Source of the DNA: Penelope pileata
Taxonomy: Eukaryota > Chordata > Aves > Galliformes > Cracidae
DNA: 64,000 nt
Reading direction: 5' to 3'
Assembly (NCBI GenBank): GCA_013396635.1
Contig: WBMW01001303.1
Span: 183,677-247,676 of the forward strand
This document shows, piece by piece, positions 47,291 to 59,060 of the stretch. Each line of letters opens with the position of its first letter. The first letter of the stretch is position 1. The position numbers and the translations under genes were made by a program. Below the pieces are notes generated by a model. That model was not told the DNA's origin. It saw only the letters and a list, made by a program, of their open reading frames with translations, and did not search any database.

Positions 47291-48500
47291 CTAAGCTCGG
47301 GGAGCAGACAGCCATTACCATCGGCACTGACGACGTGCCGCTCTTCCAGCCGCAACGCAAATTCCCTGCGGCTGGGAGCAGTGCTGCAACAAATTTAGAT
47401 AATGCTTTCTGATGAAGGGTGCTACTTAATCTGCAGAGAACGTCAGTACATAAATCGTACGCACGCTGCCAGTTCTGCCTGGCTGCTCCAGGTACCAGGG
47501 CTGGCACCGGCCGGCGGCCCCAGCAGCCACCGAGGTGCCACCAAAGTGCACCAAAGGAGCAGAGCGAGCAGCCCTGGCCGGGGCAAGACCACAGAGACCT
47601 CCAGCAGTGACAGCAAAGGGAACAGCTGAGTCTGTCATTAGCGCAGATCGTCTACACGCGCAGTTGAGAATCCAGCAGCTACCAAAGGTGTTCCAGCAAT
47701 TGATTGCTACCTTACATACAGCTGCTGTTAGGAAAGAAAAGATTGGAGGAAAGAGGGAAGGAATTAATAGAAAACAAAAGCAAGGTGAATCTAGTGCAGG
47801 GAACGCAGTACTAAACGCCCAGCTGGGAATGCTACAGAATATAGAATAGCTGTTGTACCAAGCAGCAGACACGGAGTTTAGAAGAGAACATCTGTTAAAT
47901 CTGTTCGGATACACAGAATATCTGCAGCCAGAGCTGTGACCTATTCCCTAGCTCATCACTTCCTGTTTAAAAACATTTGAAAACATTTTAAAACACCATT
48001 TTGCTCAGTATATATGCACATTTAAGGATATATTCTGGCACAACAAGGACTGTGTACTGCAAGTAAACTGCTCAATTAAGACTCATAAGAGCTAATAAGA
48101 GAGCTACAGGAAATCTCTAAATCACACGAAATCAGCCAACAGAGCTACGTGTAACTCTCAGACCAAATATCTGTATGGTCCCAGGGAACGTGCAACAGTC
48201 TGAAGGAGAGAACATGCAGTGAGGGGTTGTGAGTCACACCCAAAGCAGCGTGTGAAGATGGCTTTAATTTCTTGCATTTATTTGCTTTCTGTTGTTTCAG
48301 GATGAACTTTGAAAAGCATTGCAGGAATATCGGGTATGCATATGAGCGCACACATGCAAAACAGTGCAGAGGCAGGCACATTGCTAAGGGAAGATTCAGC
48401 AAAAACTGGATACAGCACCTTGTCACTTTTTTGGCACTAAAAGCATTAATATGAGGCCAGACCTCAGGTTTTAAGGCTAAATAGATCATTTGTAGCTCGC
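47291..48500. other. Unique DNA, unrecognised 104-codon frame
   Basis: A plus frame of 104 codons at 47535-47849 is Lys/Gln/Ala-rich and less low-complexity than most. A 162-codon minus frame (47426-47914) overlaps it. I recognise neither, and neither has evident splice context. The rest is mixed to AT-rich DNA. Confidence 0.3.
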
Positions 48501-49730
48501 ACCTGTACTTCGGGCTGTGATGTACAACAGGTGTCCAAAGCCTGGGTCGCGCCCTGCTGTGCTGAGCGGGGCTCGTTAGGCTCCAGCCACCTTCCCAGCA
48601 TGACATCCACCTGCCTTCAGTAACAGGCCGACATATCCTGGGTACCCAGGCTGCCCAGGATCATTAGCTCTGGATGACAGCAAGCGCTGGCTTAACTTAA
48701 AGCAGACAGCATGCAAGAAATTTCATATCATTTTCATCTTGATTTACTGCAGTTGAAGTCTTTACATAACTCTGACATTTACTGGCTTAATCTAGGGAGA
48801 AGTTTCCTCATCCTGTATTCTCTCTCTATTTCTTTTTTAAGATTTAAAGTTAAATGTTGGTGAAGTCACTGCTGAAGTAGATCAACGCTTCCAGCCACCA
48901 GGGAGGAGCAAGCAATGCAGCGTGATGTGGGCTGTCAGACAGCCGCATTTTGGGCCGGAGCGGTGCCGGGGCAGCTGCTGCCTCCAGGAGCAGGGCCGGG
49001 CAGCAGCAGCACTGCCTGCTTTCTGGTCAGATGCGTGTTCATTATCATGGAGCTGAGGAAAAGCCTGAAGCATCTGGGGACTGGCAGAGAAAGTTATTTT
49101 AGCTGAGCAATATGAACCAAGTCGTTAGCCATATCTGGACTGCCTTTCATCTCCTAGGAAACCTGGGATCTGGACGAGCACTGTACCCTCACAGTACTTT
49201 TCTTCTGAGTCTGGATCGATCGCGGGTTGCTGCTTGCTCTGTCTTGACTGTAATAGGCTCTCTGGACTCAAATTTCTCTCCCTCCCTGCTCCAATTACTT
49301 CCTTAATCATCCAATAGGGGAGTCTGCTATTCCCCTCAACATTTATACAATGTTCATTCATTGGACATCCCACAGGTTAATGCCAGTGACAAATGTGAGT
49401 CCTTTCATTCTGTACATGTGGTTGTTGCCCAAACTGATGCTTTTCACAGAACCTCCAGCCCTGGGAGATGCCCAGCCCTGCGTGGCCTCCCTGCACCAGC
49501 AGCAACACCGCACCCACTGCGCAACGTGATAGAACCCAGAGGGAGACAACGTGTCTGCTGGAGGAGAAACAACTCTGTGTTATTTCGTAGAAAAGTCTGT
49601 GTCAGAGTAGGAGACTGGATGCAGTGCTCTGCCACCAGGTGGGCTGCTGGGCTGGAGCTCACTGGGATGCGCGCGGCTGAACACGAGCTGCCTGCTCTGC
49701 GCCCACCCGCAGACCATGGCCACAGCCACA
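48501..49730. other. Mixed DNA, no gene seen
   Basis: AT-rich at 48710-48870, GC-rich at 48930-49010 and 49440-49520. CCACCAGGTGGGCT at 49633-49646 resembles a CTCF core with a mismatch. No gene. Confidence 0.35.
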
Positions 49731-50222
49731 TTGATCTCCAACCCATTTTCCTTTATGAGACAAAACCTTATAAAAACTTATAAACAAGCTCAGGCTCAGG
49801 GCAAAGCAATAAAAATTGATGTTTCTTGGGACACTGTTCAAAATCATGTGTGTAAACAGGTGAATCTCAAAGCAATTTCCATGGAAGTCCCATCGCAGGC
49901 CCCCAGCCACCGCGAGAGCACCAGAGACCTCAAAGAGGGAACAACACCTTCAGCAAGGTGCGTTGACAAGCTTAAACCTCATAATCAGCCTCGAGCCTCC
50001 TTAATTTATTTTTGGCCAATCCTTTCACCACTCCAGCTCCTTGCTTCAAGTAATACAAATGGAAAAACTTGGCATCATTAGGTTCAGAATTTCACCCTTA
50101 ATTGCTTAAAATAGGAGGTTGATGCCACTAGAGTCTCTATGGGGTCAGTAGGAGGGGAGCTGATGCCTAATTTAGGTAACCTCGATCACCCTGAGTTACA
50201 GCACCTCGACAGGAGGGCCAAT
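49731..50222. other. Unique DNA, no gene seen
   Basis: AT-rich 49740-49860, mixed afterwards. A 121-codon plus frame (49716-50081) is unrecognised. CCTAATTTAGG near 50167 is a near-palindrome. Confidence 0.35.
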
Positions 50223-50244
50223 ACAATTAGTGAGACAATTAGTG
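50223..50244. repeat. 12-bp tandem duplication of a homeodomain core
   Basis: ACAATTAGTG occurs at 50223-50232 and 50235-50244, period 12. CAATTAG is a homeodomain-type core, so the duplication makes two same-facing sites just over one helical turn apart. Confidence 0.7.
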
Positions 50245-52310
50245 TCCTAGCCTGGTCACATCACCCAGCTCCTGGTAACCTTAACCTCACAGCTTCCTAC
50301 CATGGACTCCTCCACGGTGTGGAACCTCTGCTTCCATTATCCAGTCTCTTCTCAGAAAATCTTTCTTCGTTTTGAAAGCAAAAAGTCAGCCAAGTTAAGA
50401 ATATCTGAAAAAGAAAATACGCTGAAGAGCATATACACGTTTGTAGAGGCTGTCAGACCCTGAAATGAGAATCACTGCAATAAATATCTGCTCCGATTGT
50501 GAACAGGGACACACTTCTTTCCAGAACAATTTTTATTTAGTAGAGATTGTTCTAGTTAAACTAAGCTTAGCAAAGTACTTTCTCTAAAGATTCACAAAAC
50601 ACAGACAGACAGAAACAAAGACAAATCGTGGGACTGTGCGTCACGTGCAGGGATAGGACACAGAGGAGTGCTCAGCAAGATCGGAGCGAGTCGTGTGGCA
50701 TCTTCAAGTCCTGGCCTGATCAGAAGGATTCAATCCTGATGAATCCAGTTACAGGGTATCACAAGTGACAGCTTAATATTGTGCTTAATCTTGACATCTT
50801 CCCAAGTGCATGGCACAGCCAGAGCCAACAGCCTCAGAGAAGTTGTGAGCCTCCATTAGATCTTCACCAACACAGCCAGAGAGAGAAGGCTCTCAGATCA
50901 TCAGAGGAAATGAAACAAAAATTCTTCAGAGGCGTTTGAAGTGCTTCTCTGCAGCAAGATAACCGATTTCTCTTCCCCTCTGCATACACATGACAGGTTG
51001 CTTGTTATCTCCTGATGACTTTTAACTAAGAAGCCTCTCTAAATATTTTTTTATCCCACACTGTAGATTGTTAATTCCATGTGACCTTGCTTCTCTGCAA
51101 TCAATAAAACAAGTAACGAGGCCCGGTTCCAGCTGGGTAGCTGTGGGAAGCACAGCTCCTGCTGCAGCTACCCGTCTGTCAGCACGCGAAGGCTGTTTCC
51201 ACAAACACGTGCTCGTACTGCCCTAACCCCAGCCCCTGAAGCAGGCTTTCAGCCAGTGCTCTCCCTCAGAGACCGGCTGACAAGTTTCTGGAAATCTCAC
51301 ATGTAAAGGAAAAGCAGGTGAAAACATTAATTTCAAAATAAAGTGAATATTTGCAGAAATTTTCTTTCCCCCCATAAAACTCAACTCATCAAATGGCACA
51401 TGTTACAATTTGTACTCCTTCTCTTTACTCAAAGCATTAAAGAAACACACAAGCTCATCCTCATGCCCATGAGAAACCACAGCTACAGGCTTCAGTCCTG
51501 GTACCCCAGGACACACTGCACCCTGCATCATTTGCTGGAACAACATCCTGCGTGTGTGCAGATTTGTGAAAGCGTCTTGTGGCTCGGTCACAGTCAAGGC
51601 CTCTGAACAAATCATTCTACCCCATTTGCTCGCTTTTTCCAGCAGCATTACTCAACACATCCTTACGCTGACTCTTCCTTTCCCCTCATTTCCTCGCCAG
51701 GAGCACTGTCCTCAGCCAACCGCTGCTCACGAGGCCCCGGCGTGCTGCGGGCACCGAGCGCAGCGCGGGGGGTGGGGGATGCACTGCTCACATCCTCTGC
51801 ACTGATCCAGCCTTCTCTGCTGCCAGCCCTGCAGCCCCCATCCCCGAACTGCGGTGCCCCACCTTCTCCTTGCAGCCCCTTGGTGTCGGGGACAGGCACG
51901 GAGGAGTGCTGCTCCTGCCCCGTCCCCCAGCAGAAGCTCGGGGCTTCTCCCAGCCCGCAGACAGCCTGCGCCTTGCAGCAGCATTTCCTGCTGGGAACGG
52001 CACGGTATGGATGAAAGCCAATGTTGGACAGCTCTGCACATTTCTGACAAGTATAACTTCTCTGCAGGTGACTGCAATTATGAAAATAAAATCCTTCAAC
52101 ATAGCCAAAGCCACTTCCAAATCAACATGTTCTACCGTTTAACTGTGGTTATGCTCACTTACACTAGGACACAGCTGATTATCTTAGAATATCAAAGCTT
52201 CTAATTAAATCTATTAATTAAGAATATTAATTCAATTCTGCATCCTAGACCAGCAAACTAACATCCCCTGTGGCACCCAGAAATGATCTCCTACAAACAT
52301 AAGGCGATTA
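50245..52310. other. Unique DNA, no gene seen
   Basis: Mixed DNA to 51130, GC-rich 51700-51980, and AT-rich 52150-52260 (TCTAATTAAATCTATTAATT near 52198). Overlapping frames up to 116 codons unrecognised. The AT-rich end may be a small element. Confidence 0.35.
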
Positions 52311-52700
52311 CAAGCCACATGGGTGTCACCTCCCCGCCTCGGCTGCCGTCCCCCCGGGCTGACGGCGCGGCGACGCCTGGCAGGGCTCGCTGCCCGCTGC
52401 AGCCCTGCAGCTCCCTGCCCGCCCGCTGCGTTCGCATTGCACTGCTCGTGGCTCTCCTGCCACGTGCACTTGTGCTCTTTCAAACTTGATGATATCAGAT
52501 GTTAACGACTGCAGGAAAAGGAGCCGCTGTTTCCACCTTCTGTGCGGTCTGGAGGAGTGCTCTGTGGCACTGACCCACCTGGCAGACATCTCCACCTCCA
52601 GAGCTGCTCTCAACAGGAGGGAACCCATCACACATACCCATAGCCCCACTGTGCCTCGTGCTCACGGCGTACGTGCCATGCACAAACCCCATCCTTAGTG
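52311..52700. other. GC-rich, CpG-bearing spacer
   Basis: Bases 52330-52440 are CpG-bearing, next to AT-rich DNA at 52190-52260. No gene seen. Confidence 0.4.
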
Positions 52701-53215
52701 ACACTTTTTGCACTTCACCTAAATATCAGAGGCAGCAGGTCCACGTAGTACAACAATGAACAGAGAAGAGCCTTAGGTATTAAATAATCATTAAAACAAA
52801 CATTATATATTGTGTATGGACATTTAATAAATTAAATGCATGTAATAAGTATTAATCACATAATCAAGAAACAAAAATACTTCAAATCAAAATGGAAGTG
52901 CTAAAACATACTTCAATGGTGATGAGAAATGCATAAAACAATCCCAATTCACCTTTACAACTGGCTGAAGCCGGGCAGATCAGCAGAGAAACGTGCGAAC
53001 AGTACGGCAACAAGAGGTTCTAATTGCTATCCAACCATCTCTTTCCTTCTCATGTATTATCCCGTGAGTTTTGTACAGCATATTAGAAGGCATTATGGAG
53101 CCAATTAGGTCTTATGTGAATTATTAAGCGAAACATTTACTCTATTAATGTTAACTCCTTCTCCTTTCTAATTACCCACGAATACAGCTGGATTGCTATG
53201 GGCACACGTGGCTGC
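52701..53215. promoter_or_regulatory. AT-rich candidate conserved block
   Basis: Strongly AT-rich at 52770-52900 (TTTAATAAATTAAATGCATG near 52821). Higher-complexity DNA follows at 53030-53215 with GAGCCAATTAGGTC, GTGAATTATTAAGCG and TTTCTAATTACCCACG. The second half is the stronger candidate. Almost no open frames. Function inferred. Confidence 0.35.
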
Positions 53216-54725
53216 CGTCTTTTTAAGGGAACGTTTCACCAGCTCCCTGCTCAGGTGCTGCTGGCACCCACTCACCCTCACTGCCACTCACCTGCAGCAC
53301 CCGGCACAGCAGAGCAGGAGCGCGGCTGGGGGAGGGCAGCTGTCAGCAGCAGCAGGAGGAAAGCAGCCACGCTGCAGCAGCGTGACAGCTGTGCTCAGAA
53401 GAGCTTGAAACAAAACAATGCACATAGAACTAAGCATAGAAAAGATCATATGCCAGTAAAACATTTTTTCTGTTTTCCACTTGATCAAATAATTGTGAAT
53501 TCATTGTAAGCAATAATCACCCATCTCGCTTCTAAGTGCTTTGCCCTCCAGTCGTATGCTATACAGAATCAAAGCGAGTTCTTTGAAAAACGAATTCCTG
53601 CTCACTTGGAATACCGGTCCCCGGACATCTGCACGCTGTGGATGCACAGACCTGCAGGCAGCCTCCATCGCAGCCCAGCATTTCTGCCCACCTCTGGAGC
53701 CCACATTGTGCCATGCTGCACGGGGTGTGCATCCCTGGCTCGCTCCTGGTTGCTGCCTTGCTTTGCTCTGCAGGGCAGACGTTGTTTGCAGGGCAGACAC
53801 CTGTTGATGCGCCAGGGGCACGCTCACCAACACGCTGCAGATCTGCAGCCCGGGCAGGGCCCCGCTGCACACAGCCACACGCTTGGCTTGGCAGCAGTTA
53901 TAAACAAAGAGCTCTCCTGTGAGCAGAGAGGGATAACACTGCTCTGTCGTTCGGTTTGAAATCAGGTACTGCTGCCTACACTTGTGATCATTAAGGATGC
54001 TAAAAATAGGGGTTTTAAATCAGCTGGGCTGAGGCTGCATGCTTCCAGCTCCAGCAGTGCAGCCAGGAGCTCTGCGTGCAGCACTGGCCAGCAGCTCCTG
54101 GGCTCCTGAAGGGAGAGCCCCTCCCAAACACCCCTGTGATGCTGTTACTGCTCCGTTACTGCCTGCTGCAAGCGGGGCTTCGACGCTGCTCCGAGAGCTC
54201 ACCGCTAGAATGTACTTCAAAGGCAGATGAAGGCTAATTAGAAGAGAAAATAGATTGATACAGAAGCAACAGAAGGCTCTCATTATCCCAAGTACTCTGA
54301 AGTTGGTGAGTTAAACACATTCTGTCCTCCCACCACTTGTGTTTCTCCATCTCCTGGAACGCGTTCCTGGGCCGGAGCTGCAGCGAGGGCAGAGAGCACA
54401 GTGACACCGTGCGTGTGCTGCACATCACCCAAAGGCAAACACCGCCGGGGGGCTCGACACAACGGTGCCGGCAGCTGCCACGTGCTGGAGCTGAGCAGCA
54501 GAGCCCCCGGCCCCACGGGCTGCAGGAGGGGGCTGGGGTCTGTGCCGGGAGCCTCCATGGGCAGCCCCCCCGCAGGCCACGGGCAGCCCTGCACAGCTCC
54601 TGGCCGGCTGCAGCTGCTGCTGTGCAAAGCACGACGTTCTTGGTGTGAGGGTGACTGTCTTTTCTTGCATCTGTTTTGTTGTTAAGTAACAGCACTGGTT
54701 TTCCCAGAATGAGTTAAGGCTTTGG
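53216..54725. other. GC-rich and mixed DNA, no gene seen
   Basis: GC-rich at 53230-53400, 53620-53900, 54030-54200 and 54350-54640, with AT-rich gaps at 53400-53560 and 54230-54310. Frames up to 153 codons overlap on both strands and are unrecognised. Confidence 0.4.
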
Positions 54726-54743
54726 AAAAAAAAAAAAAAAAAA
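54726..54743. repeat. 18-base A run
   Basis: Uninterrupted run of 18 A. I looked for a retroposed gene upstream and a target-site duplication and found neither. Confidence 0.95.
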
Positions 54744-55140
54744 GGTGTCTATGTTAAAAAAGAGCTTCCTTCATCTTTCCTTCAGACAATCTAGCAGCCA
54801 TGTTCTGGGTCAGAGAATCAAAATACAGTTATGGGCTATTAGTTATCAGTTAATAGGCGAAATCAGTCTCCACGAAAAATTGCCCCCACCTGACCCCACC
54901 ATAAGCCTTCGGCCACGTAAGCCTGCTCAGAGGAGACAGAGATCCATTCACTACCAGCACTTCCCGAGGCCTCAGGCAGCATCAACTGCCTCTGCCCCGC
55001 AGAGCGGAGGGGCTGAGCCGTGTTCTCCACGGGACAGACACGCACACCCCTGGCACAGGGAGCCCAGGAGCCCCCTGGAGCCCCCAGAGGCAGCGCCCGC
55101 CGCAGAGCGGGGGGCAGGAGGGTCTTCAGCACCTCGGGGA
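54744..55140. other. Mixed then GC-rich DNA
   Basis: AT-rich to 54880, with CTATTAGTTATCAGTTAATA near 54836, then GC-rich. A 199-codon plus frame (54745-55344) crosses both compositions and is unrecognised. Confidence 0.35.
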
Positions 55141-55500
55141 TGTTCCCAGGAAAAAACGAATATTAATGCTGAGCACCGAGATAAACAGCTATGCCACATT
55201 CAAAAGGATGATCTATTTGCTCTACAGATTTTTAATTATAAAATCAATGAAGTGTTAATGATTCCAAGCATCACTTCGGCACACTGGGAGTTCCAAGCAA
55301 CTTTTTTTAGTCTATGGCACAAATTCATAAGTTGCTCGGTTTGACCAATTTGTCAAGATAATTTCCATTAGCAAACATGAATATTTAATGAAAGGGAAAA
55401 CTGGCATGAGCAACTTCACTTAGCAACTAATGACTTACTGGAAACAAGTAAGATACGTTCATGTGCCACTTGATTAACAGTATTTGCAGAGTGCAACAAC
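55141..55500. promoter_or_regulatory. Candidate conserved element
   Basis: High-complexity AT-rich block: GAATATTAATGCTGAGC, TTTTTAATTATAAAATC, AAGTGTTAATGATTCC, ACCAATTTGTCAAG and GAATATTTAATGAAAGG. Bounded by GC-rich DNA on both sides. Function inferred. Confidence 0.35.
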
Positions 55501-56466
55501 CCGCGAACTGGCAGAACCCCACCCCGCTCTGCCCGTGTGCCCGGGGCTGGGACCGTGCTCCTGCAGCAGCGAGCTGCCCTCAGCCCTCTGGGCGCTGCCT
55601 GACCTTGTGACACCCTGCAGCAAGCTCTGTGGGGCTGGGCTCAGGGGTTTTTCCATCCCTGACTGCAAAGCAGGCCGGAGAGCGGCGGGCCCATGCACAC
55701 GTGTGGCATCTGCACCGAGCCCGGCGAGCTGGGCTGGAGGCCCATAGCTGCGAGGACAGCCCTGGGCAGGAGGAGGAGGGCTGCTCCTGCAGCACAGCTC
55801 TCCTCCCCGCTGGCCGCCCGCTGCCACAAATCTCTTCCAACAGGCACTCACCAGCACTAAGTGAAAAGCTGTTTCCTTTCGTCACTGTCCCCATAAAGCA
55901 CTGACTCTTCTAATTACATGCTTAGTTGTTTTCCAAAGGCTCTACCCATGCATGTAGGCAATAACTCAAGCTCTGAGGCAAGGCACCACATAACGGAGCA
56001 AGAGCAGCACAGCAGATGGGAATGAACAGCACAGAGCATAGCGGGGGGGGTCCGGCAGCCCCCAGCTCCCAGGGTCCCTCCTGCACCCCGGGGACAGCAG
56101 CTGCAGGGCCTGCAGGCAGCTCAGGGTGCCAGCAGTGCGCTCACACAGCCCCGGGCTGAGCACCTGGCAGCACCCGCTCCTGCCAGCTTCCTGCAGGTCA
56201 CAGCACGGAGCATCTCCTTCCTGCAGCGTGGGTCCTTGAGGCGCGGGGCCGCTGCTGACGCTCTGGGTGGGCAGAGACAACGCGGTGCTCAGCACAGCCC
56301 TGCACGGCTGCACCCTGCGTTGGAGCAGTGCCTTGCCCAGCAGGCAGCCACAGCATGGGCAGGACGGGCTGAGCAAGGGCACAACAGCTCACAGCCCTGT
56401 GGGGAGCCGGCCCCGTCCTGCTCTCTGCCCAGCGCTGCTCTGGAACCCCCGCGCTCAGTGCTCCGT
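55501..56466. other. GC-rich, no gene seen
   Basis: Strongly GC-rich apart from 55850-55980. A run of eight G at 56042-56049. Overlapping frames up to 138 codons are low-complexity and unrecognised. Confidence 0.45.
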
Positions 56467-56570
56467 GCTGTGACACCGCGGGGCTGCTCTGTGCTGTGAC
56501 ACCTCGGGGCTGCTCCGTGCTGTGACACCGCGGGGCTGCTCCCTGCTGTGACACCGCGGGGCTGCTCCCT
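56467..56570. repeat. 26-bp minisatellite, four copies
   Basis: Four head-to-tail 26-bp units starting GCTGTGACACCGCGGGG at 56467, 56493, 56519 and 56545, with a truncated fifth at 56571. Copies differ at a few sites (CGCGG versus CTCGG; TCTGT, TCCGT, TCCCT). Three of the four copies carry CCGCGG (a SacII-type site) with CpG. Frames on minus read as repeating Gln/Ser/Ala/Pro and are by-products. Confidence 0.93.
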
Positions 56571-57110
56571 GCTGCCCACCAGCACCCGAACGGCTGCGGG
56601 GCCGAAACCTTCTCCTTTGTTCAGGACTGAACCACCTCCCACTTGTCTTCTGCAGGGGAGGAACATCAGTGGGAACTTCCCACACGTGCACATGTGCTCA
56701 TAGCAACATAAAGTTAATCAGAAACGGTTAGAATTAACGAAGCAGAGATAATACATCAGAAAAGTTATCAAAATAACTACGTTGTCCTTACTTTTCCTTC
56801 TAAACACTGAAGAACAAACCCACTCTTGCTCCTTACTTCAATAAAATAAGAAAAAGCAGTCAGACTGCGAACACCCACGTGGTGCCCTGCTGCCGTGGAA
56901 GCAGCATCCCCGCTCCTCCCTGCTGCAGGCCACACTCAGCCCGGGGGCTCCCACACCCCCGGTGAGCGGTGAGAGCTCGGGCGGCCTCGGGCACTCCGCT
57001 CACTGCCAGCCCCGAGCACCCAGCCCTGAGCACCACGTGGGAGCAGCCGAGGATGGCCGGAGGTGGTCGGGATGTTGCTGCCAGGAGAGGCACCAGTCGA
57101 TCCGTTCTGT
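56571..57110. other. GC-rich and AT-rich DNA, no gene seen
   Basis: GC-rich to 56680, AT-rich 56695-56860 (GTTAATCAGAAACGG, TAGAATTAACGAAGC), GC-rich 56880-57060. I see no gene. Confidence 0.35.
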
Positions 57111-57500
57111 ATCGGCAGGGCGAGAACTATTAGCTGGTGCTCACCGGGGGTGAAGAGTTTTTGTCTGGTTAAAGAAATGCTTGACTGAACTAAAAATCTT
57201 AATAGATCATCTCTGCCGAGCATTTTTGTGCAGTAATGCACGAACATCAAAAGCGTGCTAGCCAACCCAATTTTACATGAATTTGATATGGATTTTCTCA
57301 TGGCAGAGTTTGTTTGAAGTCAGCAACAAGACACTTTATACTCTCACCCAAAGCATCCGTCTTCCATATTTCATGGTAGATTACTAAAAAAAGGAAAACG
57401 TGAGCAAAACAAAACCAAAGCAAATAAGAAAAACTAAGAAGCCACTAAAAATTATTCCTCTGAAAAGCACAACAGAAAAGGAAAAATATCTTATTTTCCA
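57111..57500. promoter_or_regulatory. Candidate conserved element
   Basis: High-complexity block from the GC-rich edge, with CTAAAAATCTTAATAG, CCCAATTTTACATG and TTTGATATGGATTTTC stretches, becoming purine-rich low-complexity after 57385. The first 270 bases are the stronger part. Function inferred. Confidence 0.33.
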
Positions 57501-59060
57501 TGCAGTGCCTTTGGTCTCCCCTGCCTGTGAATCCCTGCAGCGCCCGCCAGCCTCTAACCGGGGTGCTGCCCTGCTTGGTCCTGCAGCACGGGGCAGGAGC
57601 GGCTGCACTGAGGGGAAAGGAAACAGAAAACATTGCCCTGTTGTCTGTAGAAGATGAAAGGGAAGAACTAATTTTTCCACATTATTTTGCAAAGATCCAT
57701 GTCCAAAATACCTAGCAATCCAGTGGCCTGCCATGATATTTTCTTCCTTATCACCCAGCACAGCAAAGGTTTACTTCCACGTACATCAATGGGATCAGCT
57801 TAAACCTTTCACCCCCCTGAAGGCACAGCTGGTAGCAGGGAGAAAGCACGTACAGACATCCACGTGTTAACAGAGAAAAAAAACAAAGTCAAGCCTCTTT
57901 CCTTCTGCCACCAATGCACCTCCAGAGCCTTGACACCATTCTCCTCTCTAAATTAATTTAAGGGTAATTTGGGAGGGAGTGGGGAACGAGAAGGGAGCTG
58001 TTTCCCTGGAGCACACAATCACATTGCCTGGTTGGGGATCACAGGGCACCGAAACATCTCCTGCTGTGCGCAGAGAGCAACCTGGGTCGGCTCAGGATTG
58101 CCTCAGGGCAGGAGCTGTGTGGTACACGGCAGCCAGGCACACTCCCCAGGGAAGGATCCCTGAATTTCAGTATGGGTTTGGTGGTTTCTTTGTTCTGTTT
58201 TTCTCTCTCTGGTAGCTCAGAAATCAATATAAAAGGAACCTGGTGGGCAAGCCACCAGAAAACAACAGCCCTTCTCAGAGTGCCTCTGATGCTTTGCAGC
58301 AGCAGCAGCAAGATGGACTCCTGCCTCCAGCCGTCCCTCTGCCTGCTGGCGCTCGGGCCGGCAGCCCTCCTGCCTGCATGCGATCACCCCCTACCAACAC
58401 CTCCTGGAACGCAGAGCACTGCAACGCTTTGGCACCGCAGCTCTGCTAACACGCAGCGAAGCCCATGGGGAGAGCTGCGGGAGCTGCCAGCTGCACGGCC
58501 CTCATCGTGTCTGCGGCCGCTCCTCCATCCACACTGCTCGTGTGGGGCAGGAACCACCCCAACAACTGCATCAGCTCCAGGTCCTGCGCAGCTGCCTGCT
58601 GGTGGCTGCCCTCAGTGCACCGACTGGGAGCTGTGGGGTCATTCTTCCAAACAGATGGAAACTGCAATGCCAAACTGCTCTTCCAGTGAGGAAGTTGCAA
58701 ACTCAGGACAGCTCCACACGCACTTCTTGTGCTTCCTTCCACACCACATGCCCAGAGCAGCTCCCTCCAGCTCCAGGCTCGGCACTGCAGCATGGCACAC
58801 GATGGTGGGGGGTGTGGGGCCCCCCAGGCAGAGCAGGTGCTGGTCCCTGCCCACTGGCTCGCACTGTGCTTATCAACACTGGGGATTCAAAAGCAACATA
58901 TTAGCACAAACCCAGGCTCTGTATTTTAAGCCTTTGATCACCAAAAGTTTAAATGGTATCGCGTGGAAGTATTACTTCAAATAAATTCAACCCCTTTGCT
59001 ATTGACTCTTGCTACCAGGAACTAGGGGTCTATTTTTGATCTTCAGTCTAGAGAGAAATC
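57501..59060. other. Mixed and GC-rich DNA, no gene seen
   Basis: Includes a 270-codon plus frame (58172-58984), Ser/Pro/Leu/Ala-rich, crossing a CAGCAGCAGCAGCA stretch near 58297. I recognise no domain, and other frames overlap it. AT-richer at 58900-59060. Confidence 0.4.

Noticed and set aside
55127..55148. Possible RE1/NRSF site starting TTCAGCACC
   Set aside because: Only the left half and two central G match the 21-base RE1 consensus; the right half (ACAGCGCC) is absent.
56198..56693. Minus frames reading as repeated Gln/Pro/Arg/Ser blocks
   Set aside because: By-products of the 26-bp minisatellite.
58172..58984. 270-codon plus frame
   Set aside because: Low-complexity Ser/Pro/Leu/Ala composition, crosses a CAG repeat, overlapped by other frames on both strands, no recognisable domain or splice context.
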